Assembly: GCF_021018895.1 (NCBI RefSeq)
Contig: NC_079372.1
Coordinates: 16,086,318 to 16,150,317 of the forward strand
Source: Seriola aureovittata
Lineage: Eukaryota; Chordata; Actinopteri; Carangiformes; Carangidae
Direction: 5' to 3'
Length of the DNA: 64,000 nt
Shown here: in pieces, positions 12,448 to 25,669 of the stretch
Numbering within the stretch: the first letter of the stretch is position 1
Layout of the letters: the number at the start of each line of letters is the position of its first letter
Notes under the pieces: model-generated
What the model saw: the letters and a program-made list of their open reading frames with translations, nothing else
Told to the model about the DNA's origin: nothing
Databases searched by the model: none
Translations under genes and position numbers: made by a program

Positions 12448-12964
12448 AGGTCCCATATTTTACACTTTTTATTTGAAGTTTTGATGTCCATGAGATGATA
12501 TACAGTATTTGTGGTTTTAAGAACCCAAAACTGTCTCAATATAGTTTTATAACTCCTGTCTCAGGCTTCTCTCTAGAGCTCTAGTAACAACAGGAAGGTG
12601 AGTGAATCAGAAGAAAGCAGGCTCTGAGCCTCTCTTCTGATTGGCTGACTGATTTCTGAGTGATCAAATAAAAATATAGAGATTTCAGGCAAACACTCAG
12701 AGAAACCAAATCCTGCAAGGTTTGACAGTGGGTCCAACTGGGTGGGCCTTGGGTGTGGCTGATAGTGGTGACTGCCTTGTTGTGACATCACAAAGTTACA
12801 GAAGTCCTGACGGGTTGTTTTAAAGCACAGTTTCTGAATACAGGCTGTGTGCATTTCACCATGGACTGCGCACTTTGATACTGTTACAGTATCAATATAG
12901 AACCTAGACCCGCTTGATAATAAAAACAGACATGGAAATCTATCTTTATGCAATATGGGACCTT
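12448..12964 (-). mobile_element. TTAA-flanked MITE family 1, copy B (full length)
   Basis: Ends AGGTCCCATATT at the left and AATATGGGACCT at the right, with TTAA on both sides (12,444-12,447 and 12,965-12,968). It contains the family core TTGTGACATCACAAAGTTAC and the 'gagcctctcttctgattggc' arm. An open reading frame of about 160 codons crosses it on the minus strand, but this follows repeat sequence rather than a gene. Confidence 0.85.
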
Positions 12965-13888
12965 TTAAGGAAGCACCACCTACTCCAATCTCATCACACA
13001 GCCAAATAGAGCAGGTCGTAGTCAAACTTTGACACTGATGTTGATCTAAGACCATTTGTTCACTACTGGTAAAGATGTATAATCTGGTGAATTCAAATAG
13101 CAGTGAAATTAGTCATTGATCTGTTTCCCTTTGTGTGGTTGCACTGAACATAAACTCATACAGCAGCAGCAGCAGCTGTGCACACTTACAAGAGTGGCAG
13201 CCGCACTGCTGATCTGCTTATATTGGAAACAAAGTGGCTGCTTTTGCTTGCTGTGTGAAAGCACATTCAAGTCCAACTCAGATCACATTTAACCTTCCCT
13301 TTTCTGCAGTTTAAAATAATGTCAAAATATATTTCAAATTCTCGTTCATAGTGCAGTATGATCAAAAGGAAGAGAAAATAAAAGGTCTTAGGGGAGTATC
13401 GCACTATAGCTACAAGTCATAGGCAGACAGCTGTTTCTAGTGGTATTAAAGAGTAAGGACCACAACAGCATCTAATTGGACCCAAGTGACCTCAGCAGCT
13501 TCGTTTACATGCCATTTATTGTGCTGCAGCTGAGCAGCTAATTACATTCTAAGCAGCAAACTGACATAAGCAGTTCACTTTTCCACTAATGTAAATGTTT
13601 GGACACTTGTACACAAGCTAAAGTGCAGGACAAGACCTGTGTTCATGTTGATAAGTTAGAGAAGAAGAAGAGACTTAGCAGGGAAGCTAATGTTCTGAGC
13701 GGTGGTGTGTTGTCAGGACAAGCAACCAGTTAAAGCTAAAAAAAGACTCAATAGAATAGAATAGAGTAGATATCTTTTCTTACATCTGATCTCAAATCAG
13801 CGTTCTGTCCCATAAAACATCTGATGCCTGTTTGCATTCATTGTGTAATTTTATGTCATTTTCATGGGTGTGACTGTGTCCCATATAA

Positions 13889-13909
13889 ATATATATATAT
13901 ATATATATT
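13889..13909. repeat. (AT)n microsatellite
   Basis: About 10 AT units. Confidence 0.85.
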
Positions 13910-14235
13910 ATCAAGCAGAGAGCACAGCAGCCTTTTTTGGAGGATTGCACATTGAGGATAATCCTGGGATCTTTGATGGTTGATTAGCTATGGCCAAAGC
14001 GCGCTTGTCAAGCTGTCCTTGACTCAGCTTCTACCGTTCTGAGGTCAGTTAAACCAAATTTGTGCATTAAGTGTTAAGAGCATGAAGTTGGAAGTAAACA
14101 AGCAAATCACACTGATTTATCATCTCTGTGCAAGATCTGCCGTGAGTTTGAGAAGTTTGAGAACGAATATTGTTACAGGAGTAGGGCAGCTCCTTTCAGG
14201 AATAGCTCAGTATGGAGGTTGTGTGCATAGTGGAT

Positions 14236-14270
14236 GAGAGAGAGAGAGAGAGAGAGACAGAGAGAGAGAG
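14236..14270. repeat. (GA)n microsatellite, interrupted
   Basis: GA dinucleotides with one ACAG interruption. Confidence 0.9.
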
Positions 14271-16449
14271 CAGTGATGCTGGCAACTAGAGCTGAGAGTG
14301 AGCTAGTTAGTTAGAAGTTAACAGTATAGCTCTGAACTTACAGTGCAGTGTATGTGCACTTTACACTGTCAGTAAATAAATCCTATCACTCCTCAAAATC
14401 TGTCTGTTGAGTGTGTCATTGTCAGTTCATGGTAAATAGTTTGAATATTACCATAGAAGTGGTCTTTAGATATTTTTCCTCCATACTGCATATTTGATAT
14501 GTTCAGAAGAATAATCCTAATACTTCCTCAGCCAGGAAGGTGAAAGTTGAGGATGTCCAGACAGAGAGCAGCAAGATGCAGGAGAGAGACAAGCTCATGA
14601 AAGACAGAGGGCTCTGTAACATTCACCACACGCCACTGGTTCAGAGTCTGTGGCTCTTGTGTAGCAGCTGCTGTCTGCGCTGCAACATGCAACATTTACA
14701 ACATTTGATTGGCTGTATCCAAATATGGTTTCCATCTAAGCAGACAGGGTCGACCTCGACATCATGAAACCAAAAACATAAAATGATCATTTCTCCCTTG
14801 TGGTTTCAAAACAGATTTATAAAATGTAGCAGAGAGAAAAAAATATTTAATTTCATTTGGACATTAAGAGACGGGGAATAAAATCCACAGTCCTCATTCT
14901 GCATATAAATGACTTCTAAAGTTTCAGCAGTCTGAGAGTATAATTTATTCCATTTTCTATCCTGATTCATACAACAAAATTGTACTGTACAGTAGCCTAA
15001 GTTGCAGGCTGTAGTATAATGTGTCACCAAAAATTCATTATATTTTGAGAAAAAACTATTTCAACAATTTCGACAATTTCACCAATAAGCACATTTATTA
15101 TCAAAAAACTTTAGTATATTGAAATGAAAATGAAACAAAATTACATTACGTATGAGTGAGCAACTGGAAGCAGCGACTGGAGCACAACAGAAACTTGGTT
15201 TCCTCCCGACACCTGAGCCAAAGAGCACAGTCATGGCATCAGAGAGTGATTAAAGAAGCTATTTGTAAGTTTAAATATTGCTACATAGCCAATGTTAGAT
15301 TGTTGGATTTGAAAAGTTTATAATACTGTACACACTCTGAGCAGCACTACTACTTCAGGAGATTGGTTGGAAGAAGGGTGTGATGTGACCTGAACTCCCA
15401 CAGGAGTTGCAGGAGATGATTTGAGAGCCTCCAGCATTCATCGCCAGTGATTCAGTGCCCAACGCAGATCAGCTCAGGCAAATGTTTGATTGGGCAGTGC
15501 TCTGCTGGAGAAGGCTTTATGATGTTCATAGAATATATTTTTCCATATTTAAGGTTAAGGTCATCAAATAAGAGTGACATTCTTGTCGTCTTCCAGTGTA
15601 AACGCCGAAGGCAACCAGAAACTGACTGATAGATAAATCTGCAGACTTGAACACTGCAGTGATGTTTTACCCGGTGGCGATAGCTTAATCACACTCAGGG
15701 AATGGCAGGATGAGACTCATTAAATGAACATATTTGCCTTGAAGGATTTTAGACCTTAGATATGTTTACTGCTTGAGGAATGTATGGCCTACCTAGGAGA
15801 GGGGCTGGGACAGTGGAGGCTAGAGATGCTGAGTGGTTCCACAGAGTCAGTGTGATTGGCCAAGAAGACAGGCTGTAGTGTGGAGGCCTGGGTGGAAGCA
15901 ATGGCTGCTCGAGATGAGGCGGACGCTGAAGTATTATCTCGGGTTTTGAGACGAGCATCAATGGTTTGCATGGAGTCAGCGAGGGAGTGCAGGGTGGTGA
16001 TGAAAGTGTTGGAGAGAAATGTTTCTCCTCCTAGGCTGGAGAGCTTCAGAAGGGCCTGGAGTAGGTGACTCTTATCCAGGCAGAAGCAGATACTCTGTGG
16101 GATTGCAACTTATCAACTGGACTGCAGAGCTGAGATTGAGGAAGGCCTGAGGCTGGAGTGATGCTACGATCTTGACATTGGGACGGCAGGAGATGTGGCT
16201 CATCTATTGGGCTGCTGCACAGAGCTAGGCTAGTGCTCCTACTCCGGCTGAATCTGCAGCATATCAATGCTGGGGTCCAAAACGAGGTTGGCTTAAACAA
16301 TAAGAGCAAAGTACAATACAGAGTAGAATGTATTCCATTCACAGCAATACGCACTGAAATGAAAGCTGGCAGCAAAGAGAGGAGAAGAGATTTAAAGTTT
16401 GACAGCAATGACACGATTGGCTGAGGACGTATGAAGTATAATAGTCTTC

Positions 16450-16812
16450 CTGATTGTGTTAGGATCTGCAGTTTTGTCTATTCCCACGTTTCTCTGTTGT
16501 GTTTTCCTCTCCCTTCTTGTTGAATGTTTGTCCCCAGTTTGTCCCCCCCCCCCCGTCTGTCTTTGTGTGTCTTAGGCTGGGTGTAGCTGACCTACATTCT
16601 GCTCTTCTACCAAACTCCTCACGGACCTGCTGCACCTCACACACCTGTGGATCATTTACTCTGATAACCAACTACCTGGACTTTCATACTCGGGAGAGAA
16701 GAGACCCTGTTGCTGCCCTGTTTGTCACAAACTGTGCATTAAATTGTTTAAACTTCCACCTGTCTCTCGTGTCTGCGTTGTGGGTCCAGAAAACAGTTGC
16801 TAGACTGTAACA
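16450..16812 (+). repeat. Retroelement 3'-UTR-like repeat
   Basis: Pyrimidine-rich text with 'gtttgtccccagtttgtc', a C10 run, and an ending 'gtctgcgttgtgggtccag ... gtaaca' shared with 4,400-4,680. The minus strand at 28,010-28,090 also shares 'tttgtccccagttt'. It is interpreted as the non-coding end of a dispersed retroelement of unknown class. Confidence 0.4.
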
Positions 16813-17359
16813 GATTAAATTTAGGCTGAGCTTCATTTGGGCTCCAAAATGATTTCTACAAGTTATGAGACATTCTCACCATAACCTGGATTATTAAATA
16901 ATGAATTTCAAAAAGAAAAAAAGAAAACACAGACACAAAAGGTGCTCAGCACTCAGTAGCTGAGCAGTAAAGTCCATTAACAGGCTGGTTTGACTGATCT
17001 GCTCACAGTATAATTGGAGAATGGTGGTTTTTAATGTGTTTTCTGTTTTTTTTTCTGTTCTGTTTTCTCGTGTGGGAGGAAATCAAACACTAACAGCACT
17101 GTCAGTGGTAAGTGTGTGCCCTTATTGCTGTTTGGATAGGACATGACATTTGTGCAAATAAAAACCACCACAGCCACCACAGCTGACTGACAGCTGGTCC
17201 AGCTGTGTTGTTGTCATCAGGATCCGACGTTGCAGATGACATCGGAGAAGAAAGGATGTTTCATTTCATTTCTCTCTCCTCACGTCTTTTCCTTGCATCT
17301 CTCCTCATGTTTCAGTGGGAGGGACTAAGATGTGGAGGAAAAGACCCACCAAAAACATC

Positions 17360-17450
17360 CAGCACAGCCCCCAGCACAGCCCCCACCCCAGCCCCCACCC
17401 CAGCCCCCAGCACAGCCCCCACCACAGCCCCCACCCCAGCCCCCAGCACA
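17360..17450. repeat. 12-bp CAGCACAGCCCC minisatellite
   Basis: About 7.5 copies of a 12-bp unit alternating CAGCACAGCCCC and CACCCCAGCCCC. All three plus-strand frames stay open because the unit has no stop codon; they give Pro-Thr-Ala-Pro-Ser or His-Ser-Pro-Gln type repeats. A 'tttcag' acceptor-like site lies about 45 bp upstream, but no neighbouring coding exon supports a gene. Confidence 0.85.
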
Positions 17451-19003
17451 CCCTGCTGGCCTCTGTCAACCAGTATAATATCGGTAATCCCCCTGAAAAG
17501 CCAAACTAAAGACCGGTGAGATGGACAGGTGGTGCTCCTGCTGCTCCTGAGTCATTGCTGGGATCATGGGGCTGCTGTGCTCCCCAGCTATATCCCAACT
17601 TTATCTCCTCATGATGACAACCAGCTTGATTGGCTTCGGTACCACAGTGCTGCTGTTGGCCACTAATGAACTGCTGTGTCCCGAGTTCCCAGCTGGCACT
17701 CTGGTGCCGGCCAGTTCTCCCACAGACCCACCAGAGCAGCTTCGAACAGGGCTATTCCTTTATTCCCACACACACCAAGTTCAGTCTACACAAGGTTTAA
17801 CAACTCATTTAACACTTTACTTTAAAATGGTACTTCACTGATTTAGCATCACATAGTTAGACTCACAATGGGCTGTAAGAAAAGGATCAAAATTGAAGCA
17901 GCAGAACTAGAGATATTATTTTTTCATTTTATATAAATATTAATGCGAGTCAACCGTCGGGTGTGTTATGCCAGCAGAGCTTCAAGCCTGAAGCCGACAT
18001 GAGGAGTGAGCTACAGAGGTCTGGTAAGCTCAGTTCTTTATAATTCCCAGACTTGCACTGTTCAGACCCACTCACTCATCCCTGCTGCAGAGAGCGCTGC
18101 ACCTTAGTGAAGCTACAAATTTGTTAGTGTGTTGATAATATTATATTTATATACTGATTTTTTTATATACTTTTATTTTCTCCATGTTATTTCTAATATT
18201 AGCTCCAGTCATGATACATCATACATATGATTTTCACTTTCATCACAATTATCACAGTAAAAATCACTTCATATTGTTTAATTTCTACACAATTTCCACA
18301 TATCATCTGCACTGTCGTAGCCTGAGAGGTGCACAACACCTCAAACTCAAAATGCTTGATCCATTTAGAGACGTGCCTCTGGTACATTATACACTGAGGG
18401 AAAAGAAAACTCAAACACCCTGGACAGATATCATTTTCACTCTCTCTCTTCACCTATTGCATTTGTATAATAATTGAAGTATATCTCAGTTTTATTACGA
18501 CTTGTAAATCAACAACCTACATAGTCTTTTAATTATTACCTTGCTTCATCTGCAGTCTAGCACCCCTGTTACAACTACAACTCTATTTTGGTTTTGATCA
18601 AATTTGGGAAATGATATGGAACAGAAGGAACCTGGCTCCTCTTTTAACCGTATAATTCACTGTATAACATTATCACTTTTCTGATCCTCTGTGCAGGAGG
18701 GTTTTTGATGCCGCCACATCACAGTCTCTGTCATTTCTGTCCCGAGGTGCAAGTATTCTCAGTATCAGACTTTGATGTCCTAGTTTGATGAGCCACTTAT
18801 TTTTATTCTACCTTTTGATTATTTTTCTATATTATCCGATTTACAGTGTACCCTAAGATTACAGTAGTTCTGCGTTCAAATTAGTGAAGAAATCCAGATA
18901 TGTTTGACAGCTTCATTTATTTTAGTTGGTGTCGGTGTGGATCTATTGTTGCAGGATGATCTAGATGGCATTTAGATAGTGTCAAAATACTGAACTTTGC
19001 ATT

Positions 19004-19144
19004 AAAGAGCAGCACTTTGGGCGTCCCGGGGGCTCACCTGGTGCCATGGGGGCTTAGTCCTGGCCATGGGTTTCTTGTCTCTCTCTCTCACTGACGTTAT
19101 CAGAATAGAGGCAAAAAAATGCAAGAAGAAAAGAGCAGCACTTT
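19004..19144 (+). mobile_element. Internally deleted tRNA-type SINE with perfect 15-bp target duplication
   Basis: AAAGAGCAGCACTTT occurs at 19,004-19,018 and again at 19,130-19,144. Between them the sequence starts GGGCGTCCCGGGGGCTCACC (SINE head), runs through 'gggtttcttgtctctctctc' and ends in an A-rich 'ataGAGGCAAAAAAATGC' tail like the end of teleost tRNA-derived SINEs. The B-box region is missing, so it is a deletion derivative. Confidence 0.75.
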
Positions 19145-21298
19145 AAAATGTCACTGAAATGTGGCTTAAAAGGCATTTTTTGCAACTGAAAGCAAACTGC
19201 CATATCAAGTAGTGTCTGCTGCTTTACTTTGTGGCTGCTGTTCACTTTCACTCTCAGCTCGGTGCTGTCACTGTCTGTTTGTGACGGCTCAACCAAGATC
19301 AACTTGGGACACGTTTATTTTCACTTCAGTTTCAGGGTATTCATCATGAGAACTTTTGTAATTATACCTTTTGCTTTATTGACTCATCATGTGAAATCTG
19401 TGCCTGGACAGTATTATGGTTCTGAAACACTTAACCACCCATTTATTCATGTCCCTGTTTACCAGATTTCTATACAGCATAACAATACAAGCTAGCTAGT
19501 TTCAATTAATGATTTGACAATGGACGTCAGCCACCGACAGTGTCCTCATAAGGAGTCTCTCTGCCAGTCTCATGCCAGTGCTGTTATTCAAATGAACAAG
19601 CGCAAGAAAAAGCTGCTCCAGCGGGGGATAAGTTGAACCAAGATGTTCTATGGGTCTACCAGGAACAAAGCACATGGGGCTCACTCTTTGATATTTCCAT
19701 TTTTTCCTCCAAAATATCAATCATGAATGAAACGAGGGGGAGCCTTTGGTAGAAAACGAGATATAATGAACAGCAGGTCTGTAATAAAAAGGTCTTGAGG
19801 GCTGCATGGAGGGAAAAGGCTAAACTCTCCGTCAGGAACTCTGCCTGTCACACCATCTCGGATCCTCTAATCTCATTACTCTCAGGCAGGGAAGGGGATT
19901 AAGATTTTATCCTGTTGCCGAAACCAAGGATGTCTGCCTGATGTAAAACTTCACCATCTACTTTACTCCCTGCAGCTAGACTTCATTCTTTAGCCATCAG
20001 CTCCTATCAAAAGTGTTGATCTCCACTGCTCTGAGGAGCGCCGCCGCTAGTTCCTCCACTGAGCCAATGAGCCGTATTATGACACGAGTTTATCAGGAGA
20101 GGAACCGAAACAGCGGCGTGCTTTTATTACAATGTACCTCTCTTGACTCAAAATAATTCACACAATGAAAGCTACAAAACTTGACTGTTGCCAGCACCTG
20201 AGGAGCTGATTACTATTCATGAGGTGTTATTTTGGCCATAGCTACAGTCTGACTTGCTAAATACACATTATACCAACATTTATATTCATGTTGAAAATAG
20301 AAAACATTAGGAAATGTTCTCAGCCTTTCATACTTTCTCTTGTTTATTCATGTTTTACTTTGTGTCTAGATGACATTACTGACATACTTTCACACATTTC
20401 ATTCAAAAAAGGTTCTGTAAATGAGATTTTTAAAGATTTTCTATAGTGGAGTAATGTCTGTATGTATTGTGTGAGCTGAATCTCTCAAGTACATAAGCTC
20501 CAATAGTATTCACTAAACTGACCTTTCTCAGTACCTCTTCAAAAGTTGTTGTACTTTTATTCCTGACGTTTGTGAACCCACTTCATTTGCAGGTTTACAC
20601 TTACAGTTGCAGATGTACGTTTTTATTTTTATTATCATGCAAATGAATATCATGGCTGAGGCTTCATTATATATTCAATGCAGTGACTCATCTGGAACAT
20701 TTATAATTGCCTCTTTAATGATGTTTTATTCACCTTATTATGTCCATTTCCGCATCATGGCCACAGATGAATTCACAGGAATAAATAATAATAAATGACT
20801 GAATCGTTTGTCACATGAAGTGTATCATTTCAAACTTTGACAAGATGTCATTGAGAATGCCTGTGTTCCTACAAGTCCTCCGACCTCTTGTTCCATCTGA
20901 TTAATACAGAATATATACGCTGGGTTCTGTCTATATCTACTTTCATCCCTCATACAAATTCTCAAGGATCTGTCAGCGGGTCAAACTCTTGCAAGTGTAT
21001 GTTGATTAACTTTCCTGCGGGTACATATTTGTCAAAGTAGGTCAGGTAAATCCTATATCTCGCTGTAGGTTAACATCACAACCATCTCTCTCCACACTGA
21101 TTAGCTCAGTTCACTGCTGGCAAGCAAATCATGATAACGAAAAGCGGGGCAGCAGTAAACATGTCATCATGAAAAATGCAGCGCCCCTCTGAGCCAGTCA
21201 GGAACAAATATGTCACTTCATCTGGTCCAATAACTGTAGAACTCCCTTGGACTAATCAGCGTGACAGTAGGTGCTCTGTGCAAATGTAAAAATCTTTT

Positions 21299-21299
<1 letters not shown>

Positions 21300-21343
<44 letters not shown>
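21300..21343. repeat. (TG)n microsatellite
   Basis: Pure TG, about 22 units. Confidence 0.95.
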
Positions 21344-21345
<2 letters not shown>

Positions 21346-22583
21346 GGTAGGCGCACACATGTAAATTAATAATCCCACCAACATGCTCCATTTTCTTCAT
21401 GAGACCACCTTTTACCAGTGTAAACTTTTATGTGCATATATTCAATTATTATTTTTGTATTATATTTTGTTTTTATTTGTTGCTGAAAATTAGAAAACTT
21501 TTCACATATAGAAAGTTTTTCATTCAGTTATTGATATATTTTTGTCATGAAAACAATGACAAATATGCACTAGAACAAGTGTGAGATAGTGAAAGGCGGC
21601 CCATTGAAATGACATGTTAACCAAGCTGCTGCTCAGCCTCTGATCTTATAACCACTTCATCCTACAAAACTACCACACACATAATTACAGACAAAGACTG
21701 TGCTGTGGTTTCAGTTATATTTACTTCAATAAAATGAAATGAAAGTAAAATGATCACTCAGAGAGGCAGTTAGAAGCTGTAGAAATGCTGCTACTGCTCC
21801 GCCTTCTGCCCCTCACTGAACAGACCAGAATCTAGCACTCAGTCAGATATATTTAATCATATTAATATTATAGTTAATCTGCTTCATCAGACTGTGTGAG
21901 TGAGGGTCCATCTGCTTTGATTGACAGTGACCAAACAACCAGACTCAATCGTCATCAGATTCTGACACAAATACAAACACACAGACTTCCAAACACAGAG
22001 AGAGAGAGAAACAAGAAATATAGAAATCTTCCCATAATACACCAAAAACTGCTCTAACTGGAACAGATTTAGCAGTAAGTAGTGTTTTTGTGTAAGAGCC
22101 CATCACTTATAGTAAGAAGCTGATTTAGAAAATACATTTTCAGGGCTTTTAAAACCTCGGTTCAGATAAGGGAAAAGTGCCTCAGGTGGAGCCGGAGAAA
22201 AATCTCTGACATGCATTAGCCACTAATGAAAAGTCAGGGGAGGAGTCACCAAAATCAGACAGGACATAATCCAATTGTGAAATATTCCAACGTGAACAAA
22301 AAAAAAAGGGTTAAAGTCCACAAGACGGCAAGGAGACTGTTTGGGACTGACGAGCACAGCGGTGGTCTCTGATAACCGTCAGAAGAAGCTGTATGAGGCA
22401 AATCCAACAATCAGAGATGTAACAAAAAGAAAAACAAAGGAAATTTCTGCTGCAGTAATTTTCATGCGCCAGTCTGGTACATACACAGAACTGTGCTTCC
22501 CACCGAGGAGGAAAGTCTCTCATTGGTATTTACAAGAAAAACACATATGGAGTGACTTTGATTTACAATGGCGCAACGCATGT

Positions 22584-22626
22584 TTGTGTGTGTATGTGTG
22601 TGTATGTGTGTGTGTGTGTGTGTGTG
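22584..22626. repeat. (TG)n microsatellite with TATG interruptions
   Basis: TG dinucleotides interrupted twice by TATG. Confidence 0.9.
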
Positions 22627-23056
22627 AGCTGGGTCACTGTGGATTCCACACAAAATATGGTATGAGAAACTGTGGATTTTCCTCTTACTTCCCTTTAAGG
22701 CAGCAGCTGCACTGCACATGAACATTTAATAGCAGGGCGTTATTATGTGGATGTCAGCTCTGGTAAATGTATTGGGGGTTTTTTCAAGCTAGCATATATA
22801 ACATCCTAATGGATTCACTGTATGTATGCTTCATGGAGTCCCTATAGATCATGATCACCTCCACTATTATGAAATGGGAGTATGTGTGTGGGGGGAGAGG
22901 GGTCAGGTGGAGGGTGTTTACGCTCTTATGTGGTTCATATATTTGTGCTTCCCTATACCTCAAGAACTGTTTGATTCTACCTGAGATGCATTTAATACAC
23001 AAGCTTCCAGACCAAATTCGTGAGTTTCCTCAAGGGGTAAACCTGCACGGTGTTAA

Positions 23057-23534
23057 AAGGTCCCATATTGTTTAAAGTGAGATTTTTTTTTTATTATAGA
23101 TCAGGTCTAGGTTCTGTATTAATACTGTGAAAGTATCAAAGCCTCAGTCCACAGAGAAATGCACACAGCCTGTATTCAGAAACTGAGCCTTAAAACCAGC
23201 CGTCAGGACTTCTGTAACTTTGTGATGTCACAACAAAGCAGTCACTGCTCTCAGCCACGCCCCAAGCCCCGCCCCCCTGGACCCACCATCCAGTCTTGCA
23301 GGATTTGGTTTCTCTGATTGTTTAACTGAAATCTGCTGTATATTTATTAGATCACTCAAAAAACAGTCAACCAATCAGGCGAGAGGCTCAGAGCCTCTCG
23401 TCTGATTGGCTTGTCGACCTGTTGTTGCTATAGCTCCAGAGAGAAGCCTGAGAGAGGAGATGTAAAACTACACTGAGGTGTTTTTTGGTTCTTAAAACCA
23501 CAAACATATCTTCTTCAAATGATATTTGGGACCT
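23057..23534 (+). mobile_element. TTAA-flanked MITE family 1, copy C
   Basis: Starts AAGGTCCCATATT and ends ATTTGGGACCT, with TTAA at 23,053-23,056 and 23,535-23,538. The central hairpin reads CCAATCAGGCGAGAGGC, loop, GCCTCTCGTCTGATTGG. Used here as the reference orientation. Confidence 0.85.
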
Positions 23535-24972
23535 TTAAGTCCGTAGATAACACAATGAATGGATCTCAGAGTCCAGCTGAGATCGACATAGAATCAGCAT
23601 CATTTTACTCAGAGCTGATTTCCTTCAGGCTGACAGCTTTGTCTGAACAGTCACATCAGAAAAGAAAAAACTAAGAATTGAAAAAAAAAAGAGCAAGCTT
23701 AGCAAGTTATCTTATCTCTGATTCCATGCTTCCACATATCAAAGTTATTTCATGATTATTTTTGATTTAATTTACTGCACTGGCAAATCATTTTGCTGGT
23801 TTCAAGCAAAATGAGATAGACAAGAGATAGAAACTGAAAAAAGGCGACATTGTATGAGAAAATTGATTTGATTTGATCTATTCATTTTACATGCAAGTTT
23901 GTCTAACTCAGGGTAAAATCTTTCATTAAGCTCAGCATATTTTATGATGTAGGCATTATGTTTCAAACCCAACAGATGTTGCAGCACAAGTAAGTTTTAG
24001 TGTATAATTTAACAGTCAAGGCAGTTTTTTCACACAGCACATTTCAACACTGGCAGTTCAAAGTGCTTTCCAAATTGCATGAAATAAGTATTAGAGAATT
24101 TAAATTAAAATAAATCAATAAATTAGATAATAATAATTGGCAAAACCAAGAAAGGGACAAAAATGTATATAGTTATTAACCAGTATTATTAAGTGTAATT
24201 TTCAGTTTCTGGTCCTGAACCAGTTCAGAACTGACGCCTGACACAGTTTCCAACCTGAGATATAAAAATACCAGACTGAAGTTACGCATGAGTCTTTTTT
24301 CAAATGTCATTCAGGAGTTGGGTTTTTGTATTTATCAGTTCATTTAGTGGTTGGTAGGCAATTTATTTAACAATGAGATAAAATATAAAACCAGCATGTT
24401 CTATAATCATCAACAGAGACGTCTGATGAGACTCAGCAGCAGAAGCCACAGCCACACATTGTCCGGGGACAGCAGGACTGAACGGTATGTCACTGTCCAT
24501 GTGATATCTTCTCGGCTGTGGCTCGGCGAGTTATTTTGCCTCCAGTTCCCTCTCTTTTACAGAGTGTAATTATCGTCCCCGCTCTCTCACAGCAGCAGGT
24601 GTGTTACGTGAGTGGAGTGTGATGCCCTGACCATTCAGACTGGCCTTAGAGCAGCAAAGCGCCACAGTGCAGTTTGTTATTTTATCTTTAAAATCAGTAA
24701 ATAGTGTCAGTTTCATTACTTTATATTCATGTAATAAATACACACAAAAGTGTCTGAAAAATTTGAAATAAAATGAGATTTTATTTCATTTTATGTGACT
24801 CAGACCCCGGCAGACGGTGATCACCATGGGGAACGGTTCATAAGAATAAGGTGCTTCCTATTAGATTAAACTTCCTCCAGAGCTAACACAGCAGTGGCGG
24901 TTTCTGATCAGAGGGTTTGATTGGAGATAGTGAGGCGGGTCGCCAAATCCTCACAGTGCTGAATGACAGCGC

Positions 24973-25076
<104 letters not shown>

Positions 25077-25582
25077 CTTCTAAAGTTTGATAGCTTACGA
25101 GTGATTGGCTCAAGGCCAGCGTGTCAGGTTGTGATTGGATGAAGATGAGAATGAGCCGGTGGAGCTGAGACATAGTGGGAAATGTGCTTGTGACTTAGAA
25201 GTACAAAGAGATCTTCCTGACTGAACTTTCACTACGCTTCATAAATGTCAATTAGACGGTAATCTGTATGAGAAATAAAGGAGAAGGGAAAAGATTTGGT
25301 GATATAATCATCTGCTTATAATGATCAATGCAAAACGGACAGATGTGATGACTATAAGTGGTTTCAGGCATTCAGACGCTACACACTATTTGGCTACGTG
25401 TCGGACCATAGAAAGTAATAATGGGAAAGTTCCCGTCAGGCAAAATGAAATAAATATGAGACGTGCTTCAGCTCCATGGAGAGAAATGCCACTCCAACTG
25501 TGTCATTCAACCACCTACAGACAGACTGCAGCACAATATAAATACACAAACACACCGGTAATTTGTTATGCACCAAACACTC

Positions 25583-25584
<2 letters not shown>

Positions 25585-25668
<84 letters not shown>
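25585..25668. repeat. (CA)n microsatellite, ~42 units
   Basis: An uninterrupted 84-bp CA tract. Confidence 0.97.

Positions 25669-25669
<1 letters not shown>

Larger units (their letters stand above)
12965..16449. other. Intergenic, no gene seen
   Basis: AT-rich with a short CAG run near 13,160-13,176, a TA run (13,889-13,909) and a GA run (14,236-14,270). A GC-richer patch at 15,750-16,400 has overlapping short open frames on both strands, none recognisable. Confidence 0.5.
17451..23056. other. Intergenic, no gene seen
   Basis: Apart from the deleted SINE (19,004-19,144) and TG microsatellites (21,300; 22,584), no feature could be supported. A 91-codon open frame at 17,566 has a hydrophobic stretch but no recognisable family. 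Confidence 0.5.

Noticed and set aside
12573..13055. 160-codon open frame on the minus strand
   Set aside because: It coincides with MITE family 1 copy B. The same family elsewhere has no conserved frame and the translation shows no domain.
15749..16414. Overlapping open frames on both strands in a GC-richer patch
   Set aside because: No motif of gag, LINE ORF1 or transposase could be read; treated as non-coding.
17566..17841. 91-codon open frame with a hydrophobic membrane-like segment
   Set aside because: No family resemblance. The minus strand is equally plausible as repeat-derived, and no splice or promoter context supports it.
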